Below are positions 1 to 9,478 of a stretch of DNA of 64,000 bases, one piece after another (the stretch's first letter is position 1; each line of letters opens with the position of its first letter). The stretch comes from Arcticibacter sp041902385 (GTDB lineage: Bacteria > Bacteroidota > Bacteroidia > Sphingobacteriales > Sphingobacteriaceae): positions 2,108,001 through 2,172,000 of the forward strand of contig NZ_CP169244.1 in assembly GCF_041902385.1 (NCBI RefSeq), written 5' to 3'. The translations under genes were made by a program, and so were the position numbers. The notes under the pieces are model-generated. The model did no database searches and was not told where the DNA came from. It saw only the letters and a program-made list of their open reading frames with translations.

Positions 1-830
1 ATGTAAATATCAAGGAATGAAGAAACATTACCTAAAGACATTGCAGCGCCATCTTGTTCCTTAACAGCAGCAAGATATGCAAAGTATACCCACTGAACAG
101 CTTCAAGAGCGTTAGCAGCAGGACGTGAGATGTCAAAACCGTAGTCAGCAGCCATCTTAACCATATCTTTAAGGGCGCCGATCTGTACGTTGATCTCTTC
201 ACGTAAACGCACTTTATGTTCGGTCATTTCGCCGCCAACCTTAGCGAGGTCTGCCTTTTTGAACTGAATTAACTGATCAACTCCGTAAAGAGCCAAACGA
301 CGGAAGTCACCGATTATACGGCCACGTGCATAGTTATCAGGAAGTCCTGTTAATACGTGTTTTGAACGGAATGCTCTGATTTCAGGATCATAAGCACTAA
401 ACACGCCTTCGTTGTGGTTCTTTGCGTAGTTAAAGATATCTTTAACTCTTTCTGATACTTCTAAACCACGTTCCTTTAAGGCAGATTCAACCAGTTTAAT
501 ACCACCGAAAGGCTTCATTGACCTTTTCAGTAACTGATCGGTTTGAAGACCTACAATTACTTCATCTTCTTTCTTTATATAGCCTGGTTTAAAGGCTGTC
601 ATTGTAGATATTGTTTCAGTGTCTACCGCTAGGCACCCATTGTTTGCTCTTTCTTTTAAAAGCTCTTCTTTAACTGTTTCCCACACCTTGGTGGTCTTTG
701 CTGAAGGGCCTGCTAAAAAGGAAGAATCTCCGGTATAAGGCTTGATGTTTTTTACAACAAAGTCATACACATTGATTGTTGTATTCCATTCTCCTGACTC
801 GAATGGAACTGCTGTGACATCTGTTTTCAT
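1..830 (-). CDS. pflB: Formate C-acetyltransferase (pyruvate formate-lyase), N-terminal part
   Basis: This is the first 276 codons of pyruvate formate-lyase, running off the left edge of the window. The enzyme is a cytoplasmic glycyl-radical protein that splits pyruvate with CoA into acetyl-CoA and formate during anaerobic growth. The visible part reads like the PFL N-domain: an early GEWNTTINVYDFV segment, then GYIKKEDEVIVGLQTD, then RAFRSKHVLTGLPDNYARGRIIGDFRR, which is highly typical of PflB. The active-site Cys pair and the C-terminal glycyl-radical Gly lie outside the window. The start is the ATG at 830. The preceding gene on the same strand is an oxalate/formate-type carrier, which fits a fermentative setting. 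An inverted repeat about 60-100 bases upstream may be an operator. Identification is firm; the partner activase PflA is not visible. Confidence 0.96.
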   Translation of the reverse strand, partial: MKTDVTAVPFESGEWNTTINVYDFVVKNIKPYTGDSSFLAGPSAKTTKVWETVKEELLKERANNGCLAVDTETISTMTAFKPGYIKKEDEVIVGLQTDQLLKRSMKPFGGIKLVESALKERGLEVSERVKDIFNYAKNHNEGVFSAYDPEIRAFRSKHVLTGLPDNYARGRIIGDFRRLALYGVDQLIQFKKADLAKVGGEMTEHKVRLREEINVQIGALKDMVKMAADYGFDISRPAANALEAVQWVYFAYLAAVKEQDGAAMSLGNVSSFLDIY

Positions 831-887
831 GTTAACTGAATTTTATATTAATTCTTTTGATAAGACAAAGTTAGAGAATGTTTAAAC

Positions 888-928
888 GTCTAAATGTGAC
901 CGTCATCATTAATTGGTGTGATTTAGAC
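888..928. promoter_or_regulatory. Inverted repeat upstream of pflB (possible operator)
   Basis: An 8-bp perfect inverted repeat, GTCTAAAT at 888-895 and ATTTAGAC at 921-928, is separated by 25 bases and sits 58-98 bases upstream of the pflB start. It could be a regulator site or a leader hairpin. It does not match the FNR consensus TTGAT-N4-ATCAA. The role is inferred from position only. Confidence 0.35.
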
Positions 929-1094
929 ATTTTTAACAAAAAACTTTGTTCGTTGAAGTGTTTTAATTGATCTTTTGTTTTTTTTGAACTTTTTACATTC
1001 TTCTCGTTCTCGCAGTTTTTCTGTTCTTGGTACGGGAACTGCGGACGGAGCTGCTCCTTATACGGATATGCAGCGCGGGGGTTCTGTTTTTTTA

Positions 1095-1168
1095 AAAGGC
1101 CACAAGAAACATTCTACCTGCTTTTCATCCAGTTTTTGAATGAGCCGTTGAATGCCTTTTGTGGCCTC
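1095..1168 (-). terminator. Probable terminator behind the MFS carrier
   Basis: GGCCACAA at 1098-1105 pairs with TTGTGGCC at 1159-1166, with further pairing inside (ATTC/GAAT). Read on the minus strand the 3' arm is followed by a short T run. It lies about 80 bases after the carrier stop. The loop is long, so confidence is moderate. Confidence 0.45.
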
Positions 1169-1244
1169 TCTATTTCAGTAGCCCTGAAGGGCGTGGATTT
1201 GCTGTTACTGCCTTTTTTATAAAAGTTTGTACCTTTTCAAAGAA

Positions 1245-2427
1245 CTAGCTTTCTTTTACTAATTTCTTCTTCAAAGAGAATGCCATCAGCGCAGTCAGTG
1301 CGAGTATAATCGCGAACACGTAGAATATTTTCGAGTAATCGTCACTCAGCGTGATCATCCAGGGGCCTACAAAGGCAGCCGCCGACCAGGCAATGAGTAC
1401 ATATCCGAGTACCGATCCCATTTTTTTCAGATCCATAGATGTCTTTGATGAACGCGGGGATGGTAGCAAACGCACCGCCGTAACAGCTGATGATGACACA
1501 TACAGCGGCTTGGAATATAAAGGCGTTGGTGGTTTGTGTTAAGAGCAGGAAGCAAAGTGTTCCGATAATATAAAAGCACATGAAGGTACTCCATCTGCCG
1601 ATCTTGTCGGATACGCTTGACCAGATCAGGCGGCCCAGTCCGTTAAACAGGCCGATGATTCCGACAAAGACGATAGAAGCGACTTCTGTAATATGCACAA
1701 CGTCTCTTGCCATTGGAGCTGCTACGGCGATCAGCGCAATTCCGCAGGTAGTGTTCAGGAATAGCATGAGCCAAAGTCCGTAAAACCTTACATCTTTCAG
1801 GAGGTCAGCTGCGGAGACGTGTGCGCCGCCCGCGTGATAATCTACGTAGCCTGATGGCGCTTCCGGAACTGCAAGGTACAGTGACGCAACTACCATTAGC
1901 AGAAAGTAGGTAGCTCCCAGCGTATAAAAGGTTGCGGGAACCCCGATGCTTGCAGAGATTGGCGAAATGATCTGCGAGGCAAGGATGGAACCTGCGGCAA
2001 AAGACATGATCACCAGGCCTGATGCAAAACCAGGTTTGTCGGGGAACCATTGAACTACTACCGATACCGGCGTGATGTATCCGAACCCAAGGCCGATGCC
2101 GCTTATAACCCCGTAAGAGAGGTAAAATAGGGGAAGTGATCCCACGGCATTCGCAACACCTGCACCACATAGGCCCAGGCCAAAGAAGCATGCTCCTATA
2201 ATTCCGGCCTTTTTGGGTCCAACCTTATGAACGAACTTACCCATAAAGGCTGCTGTAAGGCCGAGGAAACAGATAGCAAGACTAAAAGCAAACTTTAACT
2301 GGTGTGCATCCCATCCGTTTAAAAGTCCGATCGGCTTTACCCATACACTGTAGGCGTATATTGATCCTATTGATAACTGAAGTGTCATTCCGGCTAATGC
2401 CATTAGCCATTTGTTCTTGGAACTCAT
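1245..2427 (-). CDS. OFA-family (oxalate/formate-type) MFS carrier, one frameshift
   Basis: This is a 12-helix major-facilitator protein of the oxalate/formate antiporter (OFA) branch, an inner-membrane carrier for small monocarboxylates or dicarboxylates. The N-terminus (GMTLQLSIGSIYAYSVW, then a GKFVHKVGPKKAG loop) and the QWFPDKPGFASGLV motif are typical. The frame breaks in a run of seven T on the plus strand (1421-1427). Removing one base joins YGSEK to MGSVLGYVLIAWSAAAF and restores the family motif FGTKQVGAIHG...TAWSAAG, giving 393 residues, normal for the family. The start is set at the ATG at 2427 (MSSKNKWLM), because the upstream extension to 2493 looks untranslated. Its neighbour pflB makes formate, so formate or pyruvate/lactate exchange is plausible but unproven. 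The break is probably a sequencing error. Confidence 0.85.
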
Positions 2428-2804
2428 ATTGCTTTTGATAATATGGCGGCAAAAGTAGCAAGCGCATAATTGCGAAAAATTGACCGTCGTCATATGTGAA
2501 ATAGATCATAATCCGTTCCGCTGCGAATATGGTGTGAGAACGCGTTCCTAAGTTGTACGCTCAGACGAGGATGAAAGTGGTTGTTGCCTACAGGATGCAA
2601 CAGGTTGCAGATACAGTGATTAGACTGTAACATCGTGCAATTGCTTTACCTGGTGGAAAGGCCAGCCTGAAGCATTTAGCCAATTATTGCTTATTTCTTT
2701 GATAAATAGAAGGATAAGCGATGTTTTTCTAGAGAGGATGCAATGGAGCCGTGTGCAGATTTAACTCCGCAGGTGGTCCCTATTACAAATTATAAACTTA
2801 ACAG
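2428..2804. other. Divergent intergenic region
   Basis: This region lies between the leftward MFS carrier and the rightward rhamnogalacturonan cluster. No convincing gene is seen. It should hold both promoters, but no clear TAnnTTTG box could be picked. Confidence 0.5.
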
Positions 2805-4696
2805 ATGACTCCTTCTGAAAAAAATCGTTACATGGAGACGGATACTGGCTACGGCTGCCTGCCTGTTTGGTAAGGCAAACGACCTTTTTTCTGGTGTTTG
2901 CATGGCTGTTATCCGGGGTGGGCCAGACTGCTGATGCTCAGCGCATAACAGAAAAGCTTGGACGGGGGTGATTGTGGTCAAGCGCGAAGATGGTGCTGCA
3001 TGTATCAGCTGGCGTCTTTTAAAAGAAGACGGCCCTGACTGTGCATTTAATGTGTACAGGGCTTCGGCTGCCGCACCAAAACCGGCGAAGTTGAATCATG
3101 TTCCTCTTGCTTCCTGTACGTTTTTCGTTGATAGCACGATAGATAGCAATGTTGACAACACATATATTATTAAGCGCATCACAGGAGGAGGGGAGGTTGA
3201 TGCCGGAAAGCCATACGTGCTCCGTGCCGGTTCTGCTTCCCATCCATATATCTCCATTCCCTTGCAAAAGATCCCAGGCTACTCTGCGAACGACGGTTCA
3301 GTTGCCGACCTGGACGGCGACGGCGAGTACGAGATTATTGTTCACCGCGCCGGCGTCGGCAGGGATAATTCACATGACGGCCCGACTGACCCGCCCGTCT
3401 TTGAGGCTTATAAGTTAGATGGCACGCTTCTCTGGACTATTCGCCTGGGAAGGAACATAAGAGAAGGTGCCCATTACACGCAGTTCATTGCTATGGACTT
3501 TGATGGCGACGGGAAGGCGGAGTTTGCCTGCAAAACGGCTGACGGAACAATAGATGGCAAGGGAAAGGTAATAGGGGATTCAACTAAAGACTGGCGAAAC
3601 GCGGTGGGGCGAATATTAAGCGGACCCGAATATCTTACTGTTTTTAAGGGAGAGACAGGAGAAGAGCTCTCGACAGTGGCCTATGTTCCCAGCCGTGATC
3701 CTATTGGGAGCTGGGGCAGGCCTGGTGCTAACGACGAAAAAGGAAACCGCGCAGATCGCTTCCTGGCCTGCGCTGCTTATCTTGACGGCAAACTGCCAAG
3801 CCTTGTTATGTGCAGAGGATACTATACCCGCTCTGTACTTGCTGCCTGGGACTTCAGGGGAGGAAAACTTCAGCTACGCTGGGTTTTTGACAGTAAGGAT
3901 GCGTCGAACCCCTATTCCGGAATGGGCTATCACAACCTGTCAGTTGCAGATGTTGATCACGATGGAAAAGATGAAATTATCTATGGATCGATGGCGATCG
4001 ACGATAATGGGAAAGGCCTTTACACGACCGGGATGGGGCATGGAGATGCGTTGCACGTAGGTGATCTTGACCCGGCGCATCCCGGCCTGGAAGTTTTCGG
4101 AATTCATGAGCGCCCAAAAGGGCCTGGCGCAGCGTTGTTTGACGCAAGGACCGGAGAACTCTTATGGGGGGAGCCGTTGGTCAGGATATAGGACGAGGAG
4201 TAGCTGAGAACATAGACCCTGACAATCCCGGTGCTGAACTATGGTATTCAGGTTCGGATGGGCTTCTGAATCTGAAAGGAGAGCGTATTGGTCCCAATCC
4301 CCCTCAACAAACTTTCTCATCTGGTGGGATGGCGATTTAACCCGCGAGCTCCTCGACGGGAATCACATAGATAAGTACAAATACGGCCGGCTCCTGACCG
4401 CCGCGGGCTGCGTTGCCAACAACGGTACTAAGTCGAACCCTGTACTTAGCGGCGACATTCTGGGAGACTGGCGCGAGGAGGTGATCTTTCGCACGGAAGA
4501 CAACAGCGAACTCAGGATCTATAGTACAACCATCCCCACCCAACACCGCTTGCCCTGTTTAATGCAGGATTCGCAATATCGCCTTAGTATAGCCTGGCAG
4601 AACGTTGGATATAACCAGCCCCCGCATACCAGCTTTTACATGGGCGAGGACTTCCCTGTGAGTAGAAAAGGGGCCTCAGAAATCAATAAAAGGTAA
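2805..4696 (+). CDS. Rhamnogalacturonan lyase, PL11 family, four frameshifts
   Basis: This is an exported endo-acting lyase that cleaves the rhamnogalacturonan-I backbone by beta-elimination. Family features are the N-terminal AQRITEKLGRG/VIVVKREDGAACISWRLL segment, repeated Ca-binding DxDGDGE/DFDGDGKAEF propeller motifs, the WGRPGANDEKGNRADRFL block and a C-terminal NFLIWWDGDLTREL. The frame is broken four times, always in a homopolymer: A7 at 2818-2824, G5 at 2964-2968, G6 at 4166-4171 and C5 at 4299-4303. Adding one base to each gives a continuous 631-residue protein, normal for PL11, beginning at the ATG at 2805 with a hydrophobic signal segment (TTFFLVFAWLLSGVG) and a possible cleavage after ADA. 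Large intact parts are 2968-4191 and 4241-4696. It is first in the cluster. Systematic base under-calling is likelier than a pseudogene. Confidence 0.88.
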
Positions 4697-4723
4697 ACCT
4701 ATATATTTTACAATTAATCTAAA

Positions 4724-5533
4724 ATGAACAAATTCAGGCTAAAACGTACGGTTAAAGTGGTCCTCAGGCCCGCTCTTGTTATCCTCACTCTTGTATTGTC
4801 ATCTTTTATCCTTTTCAGGCAAGACCGAAAGCCGGTTTTATTTCTCATCGGGGATTCAACCGTCAAGAATGGCAAAGGAAAGGGAGACGGAGCTCAGTGG
4901 GGATGGGGAAGTATCATCGGTGACTATTTTGACAGTACCAGAATACACATCGAGAATCGTGCCCTGGGCGGTACAAGTACGCGGACGTACCGGTCTAAAG
5001 GCCTTTGGGACGCGGTATTGAAGGATTTGAAACCGGGCGATTTTGTGATTATGCAGTTTGGACATAACGACGGAAGCCCGCTTGACGACACGGCAAGAGC
5101 ACGCGGAACCATCAAAGGGACGGGTGACGAAAGCAAGGAGATCTACAATCCTATTACAAAGCAGCAGGAGGTTGTTCATACGTATGGATGGTACTTGTCG
5201 AAATTTATAGCCGAAGTGAAAGCTAAAGGCGCAACGCCGATTGTGTGCTCTCCTGTTCCGCGTAACAACTGGCAGAACGGGCAGCTTAAGAAGGGCAGGG
5301 AAGGCTACGCAAAGTGGGCTGAAGAAACTGCGCACTCCGCCGGTGCCTATTTTGTAGACCTGAACAAGCTGGTAGCCGAAAAATATGAGCAGATGGGTGA
5401 GACAAAAGTAGCGGGCCTTTTTCCTGCCGATCATACCCATACTAATTATGATGGCGCAAAGATCAACGCCGCCGCCGTTGTTGAAGGACTGCGCGGCTTA
5501 AAAGATATTTCACTGAAATCTTACCTGAAATAG
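4724..5533 (+). CDS. Rhamnogalacturonan acetylesterase, SGNH hydrolase (CE12-like)
   Basis: A 269-residue SGNH/GDSL esterase that would remove acetyl groups from rhamnogalacturonan so that the lyase and hydrolases can act. Block I is GDST at residues 43-46 (nucleophile Ser), block III is FGHND near residue 113, and the Asp-His dyad is in DHTHTNYDG near residue 236. The WGWGS and NRALGGTSTRTY segments are characteristic of rhamnogalacturonan acetylesterases (RhgT type). The N-terminus has a hydrophobic segment (VVLRPALVILTLVLSSFIL) that serves as a signal peptide or membrane anchor, so the enzyme acts in the periplasm or envelope. It follows the lyase by 27 bases and precedes the GH105 gene by 30, so all are probably one transcript. 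Confidence 0.92.
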   Translation: MNKFRLKRTVKVVLRPALVILTLVLSSFILFRQDRKPVLFLIGDSTVKNGKGKGDGAQWGWGSIIGDYFDSTRIHIENRALGGTSTRTYRSKGLWDAVLKDLKPGDFVIMQFGHNDGSPLDDTARARGTIKGTGDESKEIYNPITKQQEVVHTYGWYLSKFIAEVKAKGATPIVCSPVPRNNWQNGQLKKGREGYAKWAEETAHSAGAYFVDLNKLVAEKYEQMGETKVAGLFPADHTHTNYDGAKINAAAVVEGLRGLKDISLKSYLK

Positions 5534-5563
5534 AATAAGTAATAAACCTAATAGACACCATTT

Positions 5564-6706
5564 ATGACTCGATTATCCCTTTTGAAATTCAGCTTCCTGC
5601 TGGGATGTTTTAGTATCTGTTCTCAGTTGGCAGTCGCGCAGTCGCTGCCGGCAAAGAAGGAGGTGCTGAAACAAATGAGACTAACCAACAAGTACTTTAT
5701 GGAGAAGTGGCCGGACGCCGGAAAGGAAATTGTGACCAATAAAGCCAGGCCCAGTAATATCTGGACCCGCGCCGTGTACTACGAAGGACTGATGGCCCTG
5801 TATAACATTGACAGGAAGAAAGAGTATTACTACTATGCTGTACAGTGGGGAGAGAAACACAACTGGGGCCTTGCCGGAACAATCAGCACCCGGAATGCTG
5901 ACAATCACTGCGCAGGCCAGACTTACATAGATTTGTATCTGGTGGACAGGAAGCCTGAGCGCATAAAGGACATTAAGGAGAGCATTGATCTGATGGTAAA
6001 GAGCGAGAAGCATGACGACTGGTGGTGGATTGATGCCCTTCAAATGGCGATGCCCGTATTTACAAGGCTCGGCGTCATTTATCAGGACACCAGTTACTTT
6101 TCAAAAATGTACGACCTCTACAGCTTTACAAAATACAAGCACGGAGGAAATGGCCTTTACAATGCGGAGGATAAGCTGTGGTGGAGGGATAAGGACTTCG
6201 TAGCTCCTTACAAGGAGCCGAACGGGCAGGATTGTTACTGGGCAAGAGGAAATGGCTGGGTGGTGGCCGCCCTGGTACGTACTCTCGAAATGTTACCCAA
6301 AACCGACCCTCATTACAATGAGTATCTTCAGGATTACAAAGACATGATACAGGCTGTACTCCCTCTTCAGCGCTCCGACGGCTTCTGGAATGTCAGTCTT
6401 CATGATCCGTCAAACTTTGGCGGAAAGGAAACTTCCGGAACTGCTCTGTTTACGTACGGAATGGCCTGGGGCATCAATAAGGGCTTGCTTGAAAGGGATA
6501 TTTATCTGCCTGCGGTGGTAAAGGCATGGCGCGCCATGTCGAAGGAGGCCGTACACAAAAATGGTTTTCTGGGATATGTTCAGGGGACAGGCAAGGAACC
6601 AAAGGACGGGCAGCCTGTGTCTTACACAAAAGTGCCTGACTTTGAAGACTACGGGCTCGGGTGCTTCCTTCTTGCGGGTAGCGAGGTGTACAATCTAAAG
6701 AAATAA
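5564..6706 (+). CDS. Unsaturated rhamnogalacturonyl hydrolase, GH105
   Basis: A 380-residue GH105 enzyme (YteR/YesR type) that hydrates and releases the unsaturated galacturonyl residue left at the non-reducing end by the PL11 lyase. An (alpha/alpha)6-barrel family is indicated by WWWIDALQMAMPVF near residue 152 (with the catalytic Asp), NADNHCAGQTYIDLY, the CYWARGNGWVVAALVRTLEM block near 224 and a C-terminal GYGLGCFLLAGSEVY-like end (DYGLGCFLLAGSEVY). A signal peptide is clear (LLKFSFLLGCFSICSQLAVAQ). Length is normal. Only six bases separate its stop from the next start, which implies coupling with the GH31 gene. Confidence 0.94.
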   Translation: MTRLSLLKFSFLLGCFSICSQLAVAQSLPAKKEVLKQMRLTNKYFMEKWPDAGKEIVTNKARPSNIWTRAVYYEGLMALYNIDRKKEYYYYAVQWGEKHNWGLAGTISTRNADNHCAGQTYIDLYLVDRKPERIKDIKESIDLMVKSEKHDDWWWIDALQMAMPVFTRLGVIYQDTSYFSKMYDLYSFTKYKHGGNGLYNAEDKLWWRDKDFVAPYKEPNGQDCYWARGNGWVVAALVRTLEMLPKTDPHYNEYLQDYKDMIQAVLPLQRSDGFWNVSLHDPSNFGGKETSGTALFTYGMAWGINKGLLERDIYLPAVVKAWRAMSKEAVHKNGFLGYVQGTGKEPKDGQPVSYTKVPDFEDYGLGCFLLAGSEVYNLKK

Positions 6707-6712
6707 AGTGAT

Positions 6713-9145
6713 ATGCATAGTGCGCTTAGGGTATTATTATCGGCAGGCCTTATTCTATCAAGTTGCGTGATCAATGCCCAGTCGGTCGGCACCTATTCCT
6801 CCGGAATAAAGAGAGAAGGGAATGAATTTACGTTCCCTGCAGAAAAGGCTGACATTAAACTGGAGTTCTGCACCCCTGGCATGTTCCGGGTGCGAACATC
6901 GTGGGACAGGAAATTCGAGGCACCGGAAAATTTAATGGTGTCTAACTATAAATGGGCGGCCGTCAATGTTTCTACATCAGATGCTGCAGACCATTTGCTT
7001 TTTCAAACCGAAAAGATCACTGTAAAGGTGATGAAGTCGCCTTTCCGTATTCTCGTTTATGCAAAGGACGGAACGCTGCTGAACGCCGACTATGGCCTTG
7101 CTGCTGAGAAGAGGGGCGATACGGTAAGCTGTACCAAGGAACTCTCGGCAGATGAGCATTTCTTTGGCTTCGGCGAGCGTATGGACTTCGTTGATCAGCG
7201 AAGCAAGAAAATAAAATTGAATGTAGGCCGGGGTAAGGGCCGGCCCCATATTATAGGGGCATATAACATCCTGGAGGCCAATTACTCGCCCGTGCCTTTC
7301 TTTATGAGCACCAGAGGGTATGGGATTTTCCTGCATAACTCTTTTGCCACCGAGTGGGATATGGGAGCGGGTTCTTCTGACCGGTACAGCTTTAGCGCAG
7401 CCGCGGGAGAGCTGGATTACTACTTTATCTACGGTCCCGACTTTCCGTCGATCCTGGACAGCTATACGGCGCTTACCGGCAAGTCACCACTGCTTCCGCG
7501 TTTCGCATTAGGACTGCATGCAGGTACCTACAGCGGCGGAACCTGGGGGCATGAAAAAGAAAGTTCAGACTCTTATGTGGTTCAGCTTGCCAGAAAGTTC
7601 AGATCGCTTGGAATTCCGGTCGACCTCTTGTGGCTCGACTCTACCTGGAGAATATTTGGCAAGAACGGTGGAAACGGCGCCACTTCTTTCGAATGGCGGG
7701 ATACGTTCAATGACCCGAAAGGAATGTTCGACAGCCTGTATGCCATGAACTTTAAAATGGTAGGCCTGCATCTGAGGCCCCGCTTCGATAACGGTGTGAA
7801 GCTGAACCTGCTCGACCAGGCGAGGGAAAAAGGACTGGTTTATCCGGAGCCGAACAATCAGGGCGAGTTCGTTAATTTCTTTGATCAGAAGTCTGTTGAC
7901 TGGTGGTGGGATAATGGTGTAATGCGCGTTGCGTCTCTGGGCGCCAAATTCCTCAAAACAGATGAGGGCAGTGCCTTCGGCGGGCTGGCTAATGAGAGTG
8001 ACAAGATGGGCCCGACGGACCGTACGGCACAGAAGCTTCACAACGTCTTCCCGGTGGCCTATGCTAAAGCACCATACGAAAAGTTTCAGGAGTTCAACAA
8101 GATCAGAGGCCTGAACCAAACGCGCGAAGGGTACGCCGGCATCCAGCGCTATCCCTTTATCTTCGCGGGCGACTGGCCGAGCGAATGGCAGTATTTCGGC
8201 CCTGTGATAAAAGCAGGACTCAATATCGGACTGTCCGGAGTGGGGTACTGGTCGCACTGTATGGGCGGCTTTGAACATCCGGCTGATCCAGAGCTTTACA
8301 CGCGCTGGGTGCAGTTTGGTATGTTCAGTCCGATTGCGCTTGTCTTCGGAATGGACCATCCTGGCTATAAGGAGCCCTGGAACTATGGACAGCAGGCCCT
8401 CGACAACTTTAAAAAGTATGACCATCTTCGCTACCGGCTGATGCCTTACATCTATAGTAACGCGTATAAGATGTATAAAACAGGGCTTCCCCTTATGAGA
8501 GCACTCGTGTTGGAACATCAGCATGACGCCAATGTGTACGATATTGGCGACCAGTACTTTTTTGGCGACAAGCTGATGGTATGTCCTGTTACAACCAAAG
8601 GTGCTCAGACCCGTACAGTATATTTGCCTGAGGGTACCTGGTACGATTACTGGACCGGCAAGCGGTACCAGGGAAAGCAATACGTACATGTGGTGACCCC
8701 TCTTGATACAATTCCTGTATTTGCCAAGTCGGGAAGCATCATCCCGATGCAGCCTGAAATGCTCTATACAGACGAGAAGCCGGTACGCGAGCTGACCCTC
8801 GATATCTTCCCCGGTAAGAGCGGAACGTTCGAGCTATATGAGGATGATGGCACCAGCCTTAATTATAAAGACGGCAAATATGCGCTGACGTCATTCAGTA
8901 CATTGCGAGCGGACGATCAGCTTAAGGTGAAGATCAGCAAGCCTGCCGGGCAATACACGCCCGCTTCGCGGACCTACCTGCTGAAGATCCGCCTGGATGA
9001 GGGAGAGCAGCGGCCGGTCGTTCTGCAGGAAAACGGCAAGAAACGCACAGAGGGCTGGCGGTATGAGAAAAGCGAAAACACCCTGTACGTTAAAACCGTC
9101 AACGACAGCAGGAAGGACATTGATATTAACATAAGTTTTAAATAA
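6713..9145 (+). CDS. Alpha-glycosidase, GH31 family
   Basis: An 810-residue exported GH31 enzyme. GH31 enzymes are retaining alpha-glucosidases, alpha-xylosidases or alpha-galactosidases. The catalytic domain carries LWLDSTWRIFG, the nucleophile region FLKTDEGSAF near residue 415 and the acid/base region FAGDWPSEW near 485, followed by the GYWSHCMGGFE loop. An N-terminal GH31_N domain and C-terminal beta-sandwich domains (PVTTKGAQTRTVYLPEGTWYDYWTG) are present. A signal peptide is visible (LLSAGLILSSCVINAQ) with SSC, so a lipoprotein is possible. The substrate cannot be read from sequence. The position between GH105 and RhaM/GH106 suggests it trims alpha-linked side chains of rhamnogalacturonan-I. 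Confidence 0.9.
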   Translation: MHSALRVLLSAGLILSSCVINAQSVGTYSSGIKREGNEFTFPAEKADIKLEFCTPGMFRVRTSWDRKFEAPENLMVSNYKWAAVNVSTSDAADHLLFQTEKITVKVMKSPFRILVYAKDGTLLNADYGLAAEKRGDTVSCTKELSADEHFFGFGERMDFVDQRSKKIKLNVGRGKGRPHIIGAYNILEANYSPVPFFMSTRGYGIFLHNSFATEWDMGAGSSDRYSFSAAAGELDYYFIYGPDFPSILDSYTALTGKSPLLPRFALGLHAGTYSGGTWGHEKESSDSYVVQLARKFRSLGIPVDLLWLDSTWRIFGKNGGNGATSFEWRDTFNDPKGMFDSLYAMNFKMVGLHLRPRFDNGVKLNLLDQAREKGLVYPEPNNQGEFVNFFDQKSVDWWWDNGVMRVASLGAKFLKTDEGSAFGGLANESDKMGPTDRTAQKLHNVFPVAYAKAPYEKFQEFNKIRGLNQTREGYAGIQRYPFIFAGDWPSEWQYFGPVIKAGLNIGLSGVGYWSHCMGGFEHPADPELYTRWVQFGMFSPIALVFGMDHPGYKEPWNYGQQALDNFKKYDHLRYRLMPYIYSNAYKMYKTGLPLMRALVLEHQHDANVYDIGDQYFFGDKLMVCPVTTKGAQTRTVYLPEGTWYDYWTGKRYQGKQYVHVVTPLDTIPVFAKSGSIIPMQPEMLYTDEKPVRELTLDIFPGKSGTFELYEDDGTSLNYKDGKYALTSFSTLRADDQLKVKISKPAGQYTPASRTYLLKIRLDEGEQRPVVLQENGKKRTEGWRYEKSENTLYVKTVNDSRKDIDINISFK

Positions 9146-9153
9146 CCTCGATT

Positions 9154-9468
9154 ATGGTACGAGTAGCATTCAAGATGAAGCTTCATCCAAACTGTCGCGA
9201 TGAGTACAAGCGAAGACACGATGCGATCTGGCCCGAGCTGACGGCATTGCTCAGGAGCAATGGGATCAGCGACTATTCCATCTTCCTGGATGAAGAGAGT
9301 GATACACTTTTTGCGGTGCAGAAAACCGAAGAAGGAGCTTCTTCTCAGGATCTTTCCGCAAATCCCATTGTGCAGCGCTGGTGGGCTTATATGGCAGATA
9401 TCATGCAAACCAACCCTGACAAATCTCCGGTTTCTATCCCTCTCACAGAGGTGTTTCATTTAGAGTAA
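9154..9468 (+). CDS. rhaM: L-rhamnose mutarotase
   Basis: A 104-residue protein, the exact usual length of RhaM. It interconverts the anomers of L-rhamnose so that the isomerase can use the sugar released by the alpha-rhamnosidase next door. Tyr18 and His22 in EYKRRHDAIWPEL match the known catalytic positions of the E. coli enzyme, and the WW pair at about 76-77 (QRWWAYM) is conserved. It is cytoplasmic with no signal. It lies 8 bases after GH31 and 10 bases before GH106. No rhamnose isomerase, kinase or aldolase is in the window. Confidence 0.95.
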   Translation: MVRVAFKMKLHPNCRDEYKRRHDAIWPELTALLRSNGISDYSIFLDEESDTLFAVQKTEEGASSQDLSANPIVQRWWAYMADIMQTNPDKSPVSIPLTEVFHLE

Positions 9469-9478
9469 GAACTGATAT

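Larger units (their letters stand above)
831..1244. other. Intergenic region between the MFS carrier and pflB
   Basis: No convincing gene is seen in these 414 bases. The stretch holds the inverted repeat next to pflB and a long hairpin near 1095-1168 that probably ends the carrier transcript. Confidence 0.6.

Noticed and set aside
2805..4696. PL11 lyase as a decayed pseudogene
   Set aside because: All four breaks are single missing bases in homopolymers and no in-frame stop or large deletion is present. The residues between are fully conserved, so error is more likely than decay.
7565..8689. Long open frame (374 codons) on the minus strand
   Set aside because: It lies entirely within the GH31 gene, whose plus-strand product has clear catalytic motifs and a signal peptide. 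The minus-strand translation has no recognisable family.
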